Shown here piece by piece: positions 18,390 through 28,120 of a stretch of DNA of 64,000 nucleotides. The stretch is taken from NCBI GenBank assembly GCA_964542585.1, contig CAZIUI010000008.1, positions 1 through 64,000 of the forward strand, read 5' to 3'. This stretch comes from CAYYUA01 sp964542585. GTDB taxonomy: Bacteria; Bacteroidota; Bacteroidia; CAILMK01; CAYYUA01. A model generated the notes under the pieces. The model saw nothing but the letters and a program-made list of their open reading frames with translations, did not search any database and was not told the DNA's origin. Within the stretch, counting starts at the first letter, position 1. Every line of letters begins with the position of its first letter. The position numbers and the translations under genes were made by a program.

Positions 18390-19302
18390 TTCTCCACTCA
18401 CTTTTAACGTAAATATGCTTGAGAATCTTAATCAATTCCTGGATACCCTGATCCATGTCTATTTGGGTTTCAAAACCTAGCTCGCGGATCTTTTCATAAC
18501 TAACCTCATAGTCTCGCTTATCCTTATCTTCACCAATATCCGCTTCATGAAGGTAATAATCCACGTGCTTTTGTATATGCTGAGCAACTTCCCTTTTGGT
18601 GTAGTTCATACCCTCATTCCCTACATTGTAAGCCTCGCCCCGCATTTTATCCAGGTTATCAATGGCAAAAAGGTAAACCCTGGCAGCGTCCCAGCAGTGT
18701 AAGAAAGTTCTCCTGAAATGACCTTCGTAAAGAATAATTTGCCGGTTATGAAGGGCTTGGTAAACGAAATCATTGACCATTAAATCCAGCCTAAGACGAG
18801 GAGATACACCAAAAACTGTTGCGAACCTCAGACCTACGCCACCATAATCTGTAACCAGGTTTTCAGCCTCCCACTTGGTAGAACCGTAAAGGGTTAAAGG
18901 ATCAATAGGGGTATCTTCGGTACATATACCATCAACTTTCCCATAAGTGGAACCGGTAGAGGCAAAAAGGACTTCCCGACCATCAGCATTGTTAATGATG
19001 TTCCTGGTTCCTTCCACGTTGGTAGTTACGGCTCTATCGCGGTCAGCAGCGCAAGCAGGGTAGCCCACAATAGCTCCAAGGTGGATAACCATATCACAAC
19101 CCGTCATCGCATCTTTAACAGCCTCCTCATCCCGAATATCCCCCGTAATGATCGAAAGCCTGCTGTCGGTAGCGAAATGTAAAATAGGCTTGACGCCCCA
19201 CATGAATTTATCAAAAAGGACAACTTCATAGTTGCGCTCTAAAAACATTGGAATTAACGTGGCGCCAATGTAGCCAGCACCCCCTGTTACTAATATTTTC
19301 AT
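18382..19302 (-). CDS. NAD-dependent nucleotide-sugar epimerase/dehydratase
   Basis: The 306-residue extended SDR begins with MKILVTGGAGYIGA (Rossmann loop). It has the active-site segment STGSTYG and the catalytic YGSTK, followed by GLRFATVFG and FRRTFLHCWDAARV. The substrate cannot be read from the sequence; the family covers UDP-glucose 4-epimerase-like and heptose/dTDP-sugar enzymes. It is the first gene of the two-epimerase operon and has a well-formed promoter upstream (19326-19357). Confidence 0.88.
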   Translation of the reverse strand: MKILVTGGAGYIGATLIPMFLERNYEVVLFDKFMWGVKPILHFATDSRLSIITGDIRDEEAVKDAMTGCDMVIHLGAIVGYPACAADRDRAVTTNVEGTRNIINNADGREVLFASTGSTYGKVDGICTEDTPIDPLTLYGSTKWEAENLVTDYGGVGLRFATVFGVSPRLRLDLMVNDFVYQALHNRQIILYEGHFRRTFLHCWDAARVYLFAIDNLDKMRGEAYNVGNEGMNYTKREVAQHIQKHVDYYLHEADIGEDKDKRDYEVSYEKIRELGFETQIDMDQGIQELIKILKHIYVKSEWRNA

Positions 19303-19325
19303 AATTTTCTTTGGTAATTAACAAA

Positions 19326-19357
19326 CAAAGCTAACATTCGGCACACCAAAAATCAAA
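19326..19357 (-). promoter_or_regulatory. Bacteroidota-type promoter of the epimerase operon
   Basis: On the minus strand TTTG (19357-19354), a 20-base spacer and TAGCTTTG (19333-19326) fit the TTTG/TAnnTTTG consensus. The ATG at 19302 lies 23 bases beyond, giving a short leader typical of this phylum. Confidence 0.6.
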
Positions 19358-19421
19358 GAATTTAAGTTGACCTAATTTGGCTAAAAACGTGCCATAGGAG
19401 AGGGCTGAAGCTCTTAATAGT

Positions 19422-19429
19422 TATATTTG
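19422..19429 (+). promoter_or_regulatory. Candidate -7 element for the YfhO gene
   Basis: TATATTTG matches TAnnTTTG and lies 25 bases before the ATG at 19455. No upstream TTTG box is present at the preferred distance. Confidence 0.4.
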
Positions 19430-19454
19430 TGAAGTTCACTTCAAAAGCCACTTG

Positions 19455-22040
19455 ATGCGCGGCATTCGATTTAAGCAAGATATTCTGCCCCACTTGGGAG
19501 CTATCGTCCTCTTTTTAGTAGTCACCCTTATATATTTCAACCCCACGCTAGAGGGCAAGCGTCTCCAACAACATGACATTAAACAGTGGCGTGGGATGAC
19601 CAAACAAGCTCGTGATTTCAATCAATCCCACGAAGACCGTACCTTCTGGACAACCTCCATGTTTGGCGGCATGCCGACCTATCAAATGCTTGGAGGGTTC
19701 AAGTACAATACCTACATCATAGGCAAGGCTCAATGGTTGTTCAGTAAGGCTTTGCCAGGGGACTCAGGAAAGTTTTTCCTTTTAATGACGGGTTTTTACT
19801 TCATGTTACTGGTGTTTGGTATTAGTCCGCTAATAGCCATTATTGGGGGTTTGGCATACGCTTTTTGTTCAAATACCCTTATAAGCTTGGCTGCCGGGCA
19901 TGGTACCAAAATAATGGCCATGGGGTTTGCTCCTTTAATCGTAATGACAATTATGCTTGTGATGCGGTATCATCGCTATGTTGTAGGGGGCGGTCTAATG
20001 GGCTTATGTCTGGCTTTGCAAATAACGGCTAATCACCCGCAGATCACCTATTACCTGGCCCTATTCCTCGGTGTATACATGCTTATTGCCTTAGTGATGG
20101 CTTACCGGGAAAAGCAGTTGGTAAAATATTTCAAAGGAGTTGGCGTCTTGTTACTAGCAACAGTTCTTGCTTTAGGAGCTAATGCCTCTAAACTCGGTAT
20201 GACTTTAGAGTACAGCGAAGCTTCAACCCGGGGTTCAACACCTTTGGATAGTCTAAAGCAAAATGAAAGCAATGGCCTTTCCAAGGAGTATGTCCTCAAC
20301 TGGAGCTATGGCATAGCTGAAACCGGGAATCTACTCATTCCCAATTTTATGGGCGGGAGTAGTTCCAAAGCCTTGGTCCGAGAAGAAGGTAGTGAAACAC
20401 GCCAAGCTTTCTCAAAAATCAGGGATCAAAAGAAGCGTAGGCAATTGATCCGTGCAACAACCGCTTACTGGGGGCAGCAACCTATGACCTCCGGACCCGT
20501 TTATATAGGAGCTGTTACGGTTTTTTTATTTATCCTGAGCCTTTTTCTTATAAGAGGGCCTTTGAAATGGTGGATCGTAGCTACCGTAGTGCTGGCGATT
20601 ATGCTAGCTTGGGGGAAAAATTTCATGGCCCTATCCAGCTTTTTTTACAATTACTTCCCCCTGTACAGTAAGTTCCGTACGGTGACCATGATCCTCTTTT
20701 TAGTGCAGTTATGTTTACCGCTTTTGGGAATTTTAGGGCTTAGCCAGGTTTTTAAAGGCCAAATAGATCGAGACCAGCTCTTGAAAGGAGTTAAATATAC
20801 TTTTTACATCACTGGTGGATTTTGCCTGCTTTTCGCGATCATACCCGGTGCGTTGCTCGATTTTACCAAAGGTGGACGCATGAGTCAAATGCTTGCTCAA
20901 AGCGCTCCTAATCTATTAGATGCTATACAGTCTGACCGTAAAGGTCTGTTACAGGAGGATGCTTGGCGATCCTTTATTTTTATAGCCCTTACGGCGGGCG
21001 CTCTTTTCCTTACTGCTAAGAATTGGGTACAAGCAAAGTGGGCTATCCTGGGCATAGGCGTGCTATTGTTGGTAGACCTTTGGGGCGTCAACAAGCGATA
21101 CGTCAATGATGATAGTTTTAAAGAACAAGCAGACAAACAGCCTATCCAGGCAAGCCGGGCTGATCAACAGATCCTTAATGACCAATCCCCCCAATACCGG
21201 GTGCTGAATTTACAGAATCCCTTTAATGATGCCGTAACCTCCTATCACCATCGGTCTGTAGGGGGGTATCATGGTGCTAAAATGGGCCGCTACCAAGAGC
21301 TGATCGATTACAATTTACAAGATCAGGTTCGGCAAGCTCAACAACTATTGCGTCAGAAAGGTAATATGCAACGATCCAGGCAGGGCCCCGTCAGGCGAAG
21401 CTTTAGTAAGGAAGCAACATCGAAGATTCCAACATTGAACATGCTAAACACGAAGTACCTGAAAGCCCCAGCTCGTAATAACAAGGAGTTGGCCATTTAC
21501 AACCCTAGCCATTATGGCCCGGCATGGTATGTCCAGAATTTAAAGGGTATTCCTGATGCTGATCAGCTGATCCTGCAATTAGATGACATTGATCCCAGGA
21601 AAACAGCGCTTTACAATACTACTGATTTCCCGGATTATTTAACAGGTTTTCAACCACAATATGAGCCAAACGCTAAGCTGAAACTAACCAAGTATGAGCC
21701 GAATGAAATTGTATACCAAACCCAAACTCAACAGCCCCAATTTGCTGTATTTTCAGAAATCTACTACAATAACGAAAAAGGCTGGAAAGCCTACATTGAC
21801 GGGGAAAAAGCCAAACACATTCGTGTTAATTACGTTCTAAGGGGCATGAAGATCCCTGCCGGTAAGCACAAGATCCACTTTAAGTTCGAGCCAAGCAGTT
21901 TGTACCAATATGAAGGGATTGCGCTTGCCAGCTCTTTGCTAATTTTAATAGGCTTTTTAGGTAGCGTAGGCTACACGGTCTACCAAAGAGAACCTGAGCA
22001 ATCCCAGCAAAAAGGTCAAAAAGGTAAGTCTAAAGCTTAA
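19455..22040 (+). CDS. YfhO-family multi-pass membrane protein
   Basis: The 861-residue protein has an N-terminal helix and about a dozen further membrane segments up to about residue 560. A long extracytoplasmic domain of about 270 residues follows, then a last helix (LASSLLILIGFLGSVGYTVY) and a basic Q/K-rich tail. The conserved early block (FWTTSMFGGMPTYQ) and the late FSEIYYNNEKGWKAYIDGE block are hallmarks of YfhO proteins. These resemble GT-C-fold glycosyltransferases and have been tied to glycosylation of teichoic acid in Firmicutes; here a role in envelope glycans is inferred from neighbours. The TTG at 19452 directly precedes the ATG at 19455, which is preferred. Confidence 0.9.
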   Translation: MRGIRFKQDILPHLGAIVLFLVVTLIYFNPTLEGKRLQQHDIKQWRGMTKQARDFNQSHEDRTFWTTSMFGGMPTYQMLGGFKYNTYIIGKAQWLFSKALPGDSGKFFLLMTGFYFMLLVFGISPLIAIIGGLAYAFCSNTLISLAAGHGTKIMAMGFAPLIVMTIMLVMRYHRYVVGGGLMGLCLALQITANHPQITYYLALFLGVYMLIALVMAYREKQLVKYFKGVGVLLLATVLALGANASKLGMTLEYSEASTRGSTPLDSLKQNESNGLSKEYVLNWSYGIAETGNLLIPNFMGGSSSKALVREEGSETRQAFSKIRDQKKRRQLIRATTAYWGQQPMTSGPVYIGAVTVFLFILSLFLIRGPLKWWIVATVVLAIMLAWGKNFMALSSFFYNYFPLYSKFRTVTMILFLVQLCLPLLGILGLSQVFKGQIDRDQLLKGVKYTFYITGGFCLLFAIIPGALLDFTKGGRMSQMLAQSAPNLLDAIQSDRKGLLQEDAWRSFIFIALTAGALFLTAKNWVQAKWAILGIGVLLLVDLWGVNKRYVNDDSFKEQADKQPIQASRADQQILNDQSPQYRVLNLQNPFNDAVTSYHHRSVGGYHGAKMGRYQELIDYNLQDQVRQAQQLLRQKGNMQRSRQGPVRRSFSKEATSKIPTLNMLNTKYLKAPARNNKELAIYNPSHYGPAWYVQNLKGIPDADQLILQLDDIDPRKTALYNTTDFPDYLTGFQPQYEPNAKLKLTKYEPNEIVYQTQTQQPQFAVFSEIYYNNEKGWKAYIDGEKAKHIRVNYVLRGMKIPAGKHKIHFKFEPSSLYQYEGIALASSLLILIGFLGSVGYTVYQREPEQSQQKGQKGKSKA

Positions 22041-22065
22041 CCCCTGGTACCAATCTCATGGTTTC

Positions 22066-22842
22066 TTAGGTATTTTGATGATACTTCCACCTTAAGAGCA
22101 ATCGGCCGAGTTTTGTATTGATCAGGTTATTGAAAATGACTTGGTAAACATATCCCCAAACGATGCGCACGTCCCATCCAATATGCGTAGTATAACTCTG
22201 CACAACCTCTTTAAAAGCGGGCTTCCAATTGATGTTACTATTCCCACCGGGCGTGAATACGGTTATCGGGTATGGGATATAAACAAAGGGTTCGTGTCGG
22301 ATCCTCACTAAAAAATCATAATCCATGGAGTGCCGGTAAGATAAGTCAAAGTAGCCGTGCTTTTCATAAAGCTTTTTCTTTACAAACATGGTGGGATGCC
22401 CCACTTTCCTAAAACCCCAGTATAACTTTCGCGGATTAAAAGGCGCTCCGGTAATGACCCATTCACCCCCCACTTGTTGCAGATATTGCCCATGGGTCCA
22501 CATCACCTCCGGATGTTTTTCAAACACCGTTCTTACCCGCTCCAGAACCGAATGATCGTAGTAATAATCGCCTGAATTAAGCAAATGAACCACATCGCAA
22601 GTAGCATTGAACACGCCTTTATTAAAGGCATCCGTTATACCTTTGTCTTTCTCTGAAATCCATCTCCTGTAACCAGGGTGTTCCTCCTGTTCCAGGTATT
22701 CAAGGATGGCGCTAGTAGTAGAACCATCAATGATCAAGTGCTCATCAGGCGGGCTTATTTGCTGATCAACCGAAGCTATGGTGCGTTTAACTTCTTCCAA
22801 ATTGTTAAAGCAGATCGTGGCTACTGAAAACTTGTAGCTCAT
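22066..22842 (-). CDS. Family 2 glycosyltransferase
   Basis: The 258-residue GT-A-fold enzyme begins with SVATICFNNLEEVKRTI and has ISEKDKGITDAFNKG, a LLNSGDYYYDHS motif in place of the usual DDD/DXD, and SMDYDFLVRI. It resembles colanic-acid-type GT2 enzymes (WcaA/WcaE style) that add a sugar to a lipid-linked glycan. Start is set at the ATG at 22842 because the residues upstream of MSYKFSV do not belong to the fold. It is divergent from the outer-membrane protein gene and convergent with the YfhO gene. Confidence 0.88.
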   Translation of the reverse strand: MSYKFSVATICFNNLEEVKRTIASVDQQISPPDEHLIIDGSTTSAILEYLEQEEHPGYRRWISEKDKGITDAFNKGVFNATCDVVHLLNSGDYYYDHSVLERVRTVFEKHPEVMWTHGQYLQQVGGEWVITGAPFNPRKLYWGFRKVGHPTMFVKKKLYEKHGYFDLSYRHSMDYDFLVRIRHEPFVYIPYPITVFTPGGNSNINWKPAFKEVVQSYTTHIGWDVRIVWGYVYQVIFNNLINTKLGRLLLRWKYHQNT

Positions 22843-22961
22843 GCCAATGCACTTTTTGAGCCGTTGGAAATCTTCAAATATGGTCAAATATTTGTCAATA
22901 AAACTTTCAAGTCGTCAAAAACAGAAATTGGCGCCTATTCAACTCAAAGCCGTTGTAAGTT

Positions 22962-23756
22962 ATGGTCCGATTCTTCTTACTGCTAATAGGCTTCCTGCTA
23001 ACGGCTGATTATGGTTACGGTCAAGGTAGTTTTGAGGACCAGGATAAATCTTTTAATCAGCTAAAGGCGATTAATCGCTCAAATTGGGAAGTTGGGCTAC
23101 TGACAGGCATTAATGGCTCAACTTTTCAGTTTGAACCCCAAATACAAGGAGCAGAAGCCCGGATTGGAATCGGACAAGCAGTGCAGGGTTTTGTAAAGTG
23201 GGGTGGCAATACTGGTTCAGCTTATCGCCTTTCAGCAGGCTACGAACTCAAGAGTAATGAATTACGGATTCCTCGTCAGGACTCCTCCGCAACCCTTACT
23301 TATGACTTACACTCAGTAAGTGTACCAGTTCAGTATATTTACCAAAACGAGTACCGCTACCTTGGTAGTAAAGTATTTCAACAATTCTTTTTTGGCGGAG
23401 GCATGGGCCTGAACATTCATACGCAAGCAACGCGTGAGGTTTCCATAGACCAGGTAGATTTTACCCAGACCAACTTTTTAACAAATAAGGTGAAAAGCTT
23501 TGAACTCAGCTTTGTGTTTTCCATTGGCAGCCGCTTCATCGTTAGCAAAACAGGTTCGGTTTACTTGGCCCTAAGAGGTGCAAATGGTATAACAAACATT
23601 AACGAAAACATGGACTTGTTCACTAATCCCGGAGGCCAAGCTGGCAGTATTCAGATCAATCAGGTAACCCTTTCAATTTTAGTGGGCGTTTCTACCAGTT
23701 TAGTTCCCAAGAAAAAAGGGGAAACAGACCAAGCCGACCAAGATGGCCCCTTCTAA
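22962..23756 (+). CDS. Outer-membrane beta-barrel protein
   Basis: The 264-residue protein has a signal peptide (cut near GYGQ). Repeated amphipathic strands follow (GYELKSNELRI, YLALRGANGITNI, QVTLSILVGVSTSLV), as in the small PorT-like/OMP_b-brl family. The C-terminal 15 residues are polar and acidic, which is unusual for a barrel that ends in an aromatic, so the last strand is probably the one ending STSLV. Role unknown. Its stop codon overlaps that of coaD on the other strand (CTAA, 4 bases). Confidence 0.75.
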   Translation: MVRFFLLLIGFLLTADYGYGQGSFEDQDKSFNQLKAINRSNWEVGLLTGINGSTFQFEPQIQGAEARIGIGQAVQGFVKWGGNTGSAYRLSAGYELKSNELRIPRQDSSATLTYDLHSVSVPVQYIYQNEYRYLGSKVFQQFFFGGGMGLNIHTQATREVSIDQVDFTQTNFLTNKVKSFELSFVFSIGSRFIVSKTGSVYLALRGANGITNINENMDLFTNPGGQAGSIQINQVTLSILVGVSTSLVPKKKGETDQADQDGPF

Positions 23757-24232
23757 TCCAATTTGGTATAGATGGCCTGGGCCGCACTTTCAGGTACAAA
23801 CTCTTTTAAGGGCCCGCGGTTTCGAATTACTTCCCTTACGATGGTAGAACTGATGGCTGAGTAAAGCGGGTAAGTGGTGAGAAGGACCGTTTCCACAGCG
23901 GAGTTCAGTTTTTGGTTCATCTCGAGGATAGCTTTCTCATTCTCAAAATCGGTTGTATTCCGGAGCCCTCGGATGATAAAAGAAGCACCGATTTGCTCGC
24001 AAAAATTTACCGTTAAGCCGGTAAAATGGGTAACCTTTAAACGGTCATTGTGCTGGAATGTCGTGTTTAAAATCGAAAGCCTATCCTCTAAACTAAAAAA
24101 ATGCTGTTTATTGGTATTATGACCAATGGCTAAATACACTTCGTCAAACAACTTAAGGGCTTTATAAGCCAGGTTAGCATGACCAAGGGTAAGCGGATCA
24201 AACGTACCGGGGAAAACGGCAATAGAAGCCAT
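23753..24232 (-). CDS. coaD: Phosphopantetheine adenylyltransferase
   Basis: The 159-residue enzyme converts 4'-phosphopantetheine and ATP to dephospho-CoA. It shows FPGTFDPLTLGHAN at residues 7-20 (nucleotidyltransferase TxGH loop), then IRGLRNTTDFENE and the YSAISSTIVRE block, which together define CoaD. Length is standard. It lies 19 bases downstream of the glycosyltransferase gene on the same strand, so it is probably expressed from that promoter; no functional link is implied. Confidence 0.97.
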   Translation of the reverse strand: MASIAVFPGTFDPLTLGHANLAYKALKLFDEVYLAIGHNTNKQHFFSLEDRLSILNTTFQHNDRLKVTHFTGLTVNFCEQIGASFIIRGLRNTTDFENEKAILEMNQKLNSAVETVLLTTYPLYSAISSTIVREVIRNRGPLKEFVPESAAQAIYTKLD

Positions 24233-24251
24233 GAATCAACAATTGGGGTGG

Positions 24252-25379
24252 TTACGAATTTGCGACTTTCTCTAAAAGGTGCCATATCCGCTGAGCCGTT
24301 TGATCCCAGGAATATTGCTTGCATTGAATTTTAGCATTTTCTTGTAAGGATTTATAATGCTCTTGGTCTTCGATCAGCACCGCCATACTGTTAGCAATTC
24401 CGGTTACATCATCCGGGGCGTTGATTATACCTGCCTGCCCAGCTACTTCTGGCAGGGATGATGAGTTGCTGGTAATCACAGGCACATGGCACTGCATAGC
24501 TTCTAACAAGGGAATACCAAAACCTTCGAAGTAAGACAGGTAAGTAAGGGCTAGGGAGGCTGCTAAGTAACGCGCTAATTGCTCTTGTTCAAGGCTCCCG
24601 GTAAAAAGGATATCAGACTGCCACCTCAGCTTATCAAAAAGCTCCTCTAGTTCCTGATTGCCCCACGCCTTACGGCCGGCAATTACCAATCTGGTACCAT
24701 AGCCTGTTTTTTCCTTAAATTGCTCAAAAGCCCTGAGAAGGTTAGGAATGTTTTTTCGCTCGTGAATAGCACCTACATAAATAAAGTAATCGTTCCCACC
24801 TGTAAGCTCATATTTTACAGCCTCCTTTTCATCCGGGCTAAGCGGCTGAAAATTTTCACCTGCTCCGTTGTATACCACTGTCACCTTATCAGAAGGAACC
24901 TGGTACTGATAGACCAAATCTTGTTTGGAATACGAAGAAACAGTAGCGATGGCTTCAGCCTTAGCAGCAAACTTTGGGAAGTAGTGCTGATAGTAATGCC
25001 GGGTGAGGAAAGGAACGGCTTTGGGATAATGCTCAAAGGCCAGGTCATGTATCACGGGAACAGCCTTCACATTCGTAGCAAGGGATAAATAACCATCCGG
25101 GGAAAAAAACAAGTCTGGCTGGTATCGCTTTAAGACCGGCGGTAAAGACCACTCAAACCAGGTATACCAAAGGAAAGGGTGGCGAGCTTGTGGTGGGACC
25201 ACAACGGGCGTAACGTTGTCACTATAGATAAATTGGCTACTGTAGGGCCGGTCAAACAAGAAGATAAACTCATGTTCAGGATGATCACAAGTTAGCCGCT
25301 TTAGCACTTCATGGGTAAATACCCCAAATCCTTCAAGTTTAAAAGGTAACAAAAAGCGTGTATTAACCGCTATCCGCAT
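24252..25379 (-). CDS. Family 4 glycosyltransferase
   Basis: The 375-residue GT-B enzyme begins with MRIAVNTRFLLP, has the HDLAFEHYP block in its N-domain and YVGAIHERKNIPNLLRAF at the domain junction. The GT4 nucleotide-sugar site appears as EGFGIPLLEAMQC with SSSLPEVAG. It is likely to transfer a hexose such as mannose during surface polysaccharide synthesis. It is divergent from the flippase gene, and a two-box promoter lies upstream. Confidence 0.92.
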   Translation of the reverse strand: MRIAVNTRFLLPFKLEGFGVFTHEVLKRLTCDHPEHEFIFLFDRPYSSQFIYSDNVTPVVVPPQARHPFLWYTWFEWSLPPVLKRYQPDLFFSPDGYLSLATNVKAVPVIHDLAFEHYPKAVPFLTRHYYQHYFPKFAAKAEAIATVSSYSKQDLVYQYQVPSDKVTVVYNGAGENFQPLSPDEKEAVKYELTGGNDYFIYVGAIHERKNIPNLLRAFEQFKEKTGYGTRLVIAGRKAWGNQELEELFDKLRWQSDILFTGSLEQEQLARYLAASLALTYLSYFEGFGIPLLEAMQCHVPVITSNSSSLPEVAGQAGIINAPDDVTGIANSMAVLIEDQEHYKSLQENAKIQCKQYSWDQTAQRIWHLLEKVANS

Positions 25380-25418
25380 TTCTCTAAAACAAGGGATTTA
25401 GACCATGCAACCTATCGA

Positions 25419-25446
25419 CAAATCTACACCTTACAACTAATGGCAA
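25419..25446 (-). promoter_or_regulatory. Bacteroidota-type promoter of the GT4-coaD unit
   Basis: On the minus strand TTG (25446-25444), a 17-base spacer and TAGATTTG (25426-25419) fit the TTG/TAnnTTTG consensus, with the start codon 39 bases further on. Confidence 0.5.
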
Positions 25447-25558
25447 CATCGCTAGCTTGCTCTGGGAATTCGACATTTAGGACTTACGAAAATACCAATC
25501 CTCCGATTCGCTGTATTTTTCAAGTATTTTCGTTAGCTTAAAAAGAACTCATCCATTT

Positions 25559-26911
25559 TTGCTGAAGGGAATTGATAAGTTCAAACAGGCTTTTGATGTC
25601 GAGGATAAAGACCTTGGTGAATTACTAAAGGGTGCAGTAGGTGCCCTGTCCTCCAAATTAGGCAGCATTCTTTCAGTTTACCTGTTCACTTTTGCCATAG
25701 CCCAGATTTATGGCTCTGATGGCAATGGTTTATTTTCTTTTTGCTATACTTTCCTGAATATCGCCATTATTGTTAGCTTATTTGGATTAGAGACTTTCCT
25801 AATCCGGTATATAGCAGAATTTGCCCGTAATAAGCTGTGGGGCCGATTAAAGTTTATTTATCGGAAAGCCTTACTCCTTACAAGCCTGATTACTTTAGGA
25901 TTTGTCCTTGTTTTCTACTTTGCCTTTCCTGTTATCATGGATTTGGCAGACAAAGAAAGCTATACAAAAGGACTGCAAATTACCGCCATTGCACTTTTGC
26001 CAGCTACCCTTCTTAGGCTGAACTCCGAGGCATTGAAAGGCCTCAAGCAGATCAAGTATTATTCATTGGTTCAGAATGGTTCCATTTTCCTGATGGCACT
26101 CATTGGATTTGGGGTTTTTCAACTTACTGATCCAAAGGTTGAAAGTATTTTGTGGAGTTTTTTAATAGGCCAGGCAGTGGTTATGCTAGGGAGTTTCTGG
26201 TTATGGAATAAGGCAACACCGGAAATAACGGAAAAGCCTGGAAATCCATTAGCAACCAGTGAAATTGTGCGGTCATCGATCCCATTTTTGCTTGCTAGCG
26301 CCATTTTTTACCTGATGAACTGGACTGATAAGATCATGCTGGCGTTTATGGCAAGCCGTGCTGAGCTTGGCGTTTACGAGATCACTTTTAAGATTGCCCA
26401 GGTCATTGGTCTTACCCTTTATGCCGTTAACACCATTGCAGCTCCAAAATTCTCTGAATTCTATAGCGAGGGGAATATGGATCAGCTACGCAGATTTATT
26501 CAGCAGATAACAGCCTTGGTCATCCTGGCTTCCATTCCTCTAATGCTATGCATTTTCCTTTTTCCAGGGTTTTTACTGAATCTTTTTGGGGAAGCCTTTT
26601 TGCAAGGTAAAACTTGCCTGTACATATTGGCGTTAGCAGCTTTCGTTACCGTTGCCACGGGTTCGGTGATTATTATATTGAACATGACCGGCAAGCAAAT
26701 AACATCCCAGTTTATCCTGCTTTTTGTGGGGTTAGTTAACATCACGCTTAATTACCTTTTTATACCAATGTGGGGCATCAATGGTACAGCCATCGCTACA
26801 CTGATTGCCAACACGCTTTGGAATGGGTTAGGGATGGTTTTTATTTACTATTACTATGGTTTTTGGACGGTTAAACTCAAAACGATTATAAATCCCTTCA
26901 ATCCGACTTAA
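25559..26911 (+). CDS. Polysaccharide flippase (Wzx/MATE-like)
   Basis: The 450-residue membrane protein has 12-14 hydrophobic segments and the sequence style of Polysacc_synt/MVF flippases: an early GAVGALSSKLGSILSVYLF helix and YEITFKIAQVIGLTLYAVNTIAAPKFSE at mid-protein. It would move lipid-linked oligosaccharide units across the inner membrane. The TTG at 25559 is the only start that keeps the N-terminus of about 30 residues before the first helix. It heads a group with the Wzz-like and ligase-like genes on the same strand. Confidence 0.88.
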   Translation: MLKGIDKFKQAFDVEDKDLGELLKGAVGALSSKLGSILSVYLFTFAIAQIYGSDGNGLFSFCYTFLNIAIIVSLFGLETFLIRYIAEFARNKLWGRLKFIYRKALLLTSLITLGFVLVFYFAFPVIMDLADKESYTKGLQITAIALLPATLLRLNSEALKGLKQIKYYSLVQNGSIFLMALIGFGVFQLTDPKVESILWSFLIGQAVVMLGSFWLWNKATPEITEKPGNPLATSEIVRSSIPFLLASAIFYLMNWTDKIMLAFMASRAELGVYEITFKIAQVIGLTLYAVNTIAAPKFSEFYSEGNMDQLRRFIQQITALVILASIPLMLCIFLFPGFLLNLFGEAFLQGKTCLYILALAAFVTVATGSVIIILNMTGKQITSQFILLFVGLVNITLNYLFIPMWGINGTAIATLIANTLWNGLGMVFIYYYYGFWTVKLKTIINPFNPT

Positions 26912-27077
26912 ATCAATAAACAGCATCAGAGCATTACAGATGGTTACTGAATTTATCCATTATTGTATTGGCAATAGCTTCTTGAGTGGTTTAGCTGCAC
27001 TGTTCTACTGCTAAGCAGGGATAAGCAGCTGTTTTTTAAGACATTTGACGAGCCATAAACACAAAATAATTCAGGTC

Positions 27078-28109
27078 ATGCAAGATCAGACGCGGGAGCC
27101 CTTAAATTTTTTAAAGGTTATCCGTTTCCTTTACCGTTGGAAGGTTACATTCTTTATAGTGGTTATATTAAGTGGGGCTCTAGCTTATCTATTTGCTAGT
27201 CCACTCGTAACAACGCCCCTCTACCGGTCCGCCACAACATTTTACCCAACTTCCAAAGGTGCTTTGTCTGACCAGGTTTTAGATCCAGATGGTGTTCATG
27301 ATGAAGGATACTTGGATTTTGGAGAGGAACCTCGTGTAGAAAGTTTCCTGGAGATCCTTAATTCTGAAACCCTTAAGGGCATAATGTTGAGGCGTTTTAA
27401 CCTCTTTAAACATTACGAAATACCGCCAAGCACACCAAACCGGTACAAAAGCTTCAGCAAAACCTTCAAGAGTAACTTCAACTTTTCTAAAACCCAATTC
27501 ATGGCCATTGAAGTTAGCGTTTTGGATAAGGATCCCCAAAAAGCCGCAAGAATGGCCAATACCATGGTTCAGCTCGCAGACTCTATCCAGGGCAATCTTC
27601 GTAAAGAGCGGGCTAGAGAGGCATTAAAGGTCGTTAAAGATAAATACCAAGATCAAAAGGCTAGAGCTAGTGAGATTGCTGATAGTTTAAAAACATTATC
27701 CAACAAAGGCTTGGTTGCTTTTGAAGAACAATCTGAAAGATTGGTTGAAACCATGGGAAAAGCCCGCCTTCAGAACCAGGGTGAAGTTGTGGATATCATC
27801 AAAGATAAGTTAGATATTGTTGGAAAATGGGGACCTGTCTATCATGGTCTTATTAGTCAACTTAATCTGGTAAACGAACGTATTACCATCTTACATGAAA
27901 ATTATCAACGCATCAAAGGCGATATTGAAGCTGATTTAACAAAGACTTACATCCTTGATAAAGCCAAACCAACGAGTGATGATGCGAAGCCTAATAAGCC
28001 GTTAATTGTCGCTATCGTTTTACTTGGAAGTTTTATCATTACGGCGATCATTCTAAGAATTTACGAACGTTGGAATATCCTTAAGAGTGAAATAACCGGT
28101 CAATCCTAA
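27078..28109 (+). CDS. Wzz-type polysaccharide chain-length determinant
   Basis: The 343-residue protein has a membrane helix near residues 23-41 and a periplasmic region with coiled-coil segments (ARMANTMVQLADSIQG, then a K/E-rich helix). A proline-containing approach leads to the second helix near 313-331 (PLIVAIVLLGSFIITAIIL). This is the Wzz/PCP arrangement without a cytoplasmic kinase domain, so it is likely to set chain length of an exported glycan. The ATG at 27078 is used; a TTG at 27045 would add 11 residues. Confidence 0.88.
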   Translation: MQDQTREPLNFLKVIRFLYRWKVTFFIVVILSGALAYLFASPLVTTPLYRSATTFYPTSKGALSDQVLDPDGVHDEGYLDFGEEPRVESFLEILNSETLKGIMLRRFNLFKHYEIPPSTPNRYKSFSKTFKSNFNFSKTQFMAIEVSVLDKDPQKAARMANTMVQLADSIQGNLRKERAREALKVVKDKYQDQKARASEIADSLKTLSNKGLVAFEEQSERLVETMGKARLQNQGEVVDIIKDKLDIVGKWGPVYHGLISQLNLVNERITILHENYQRIKGDIEADLTKTYILDKAKPTSDDAKPNKPLIVAIVLLGSFIITAIILRIYERWNILKSEITGQS

Positions 28110-28120
28110 AGTATTATTCT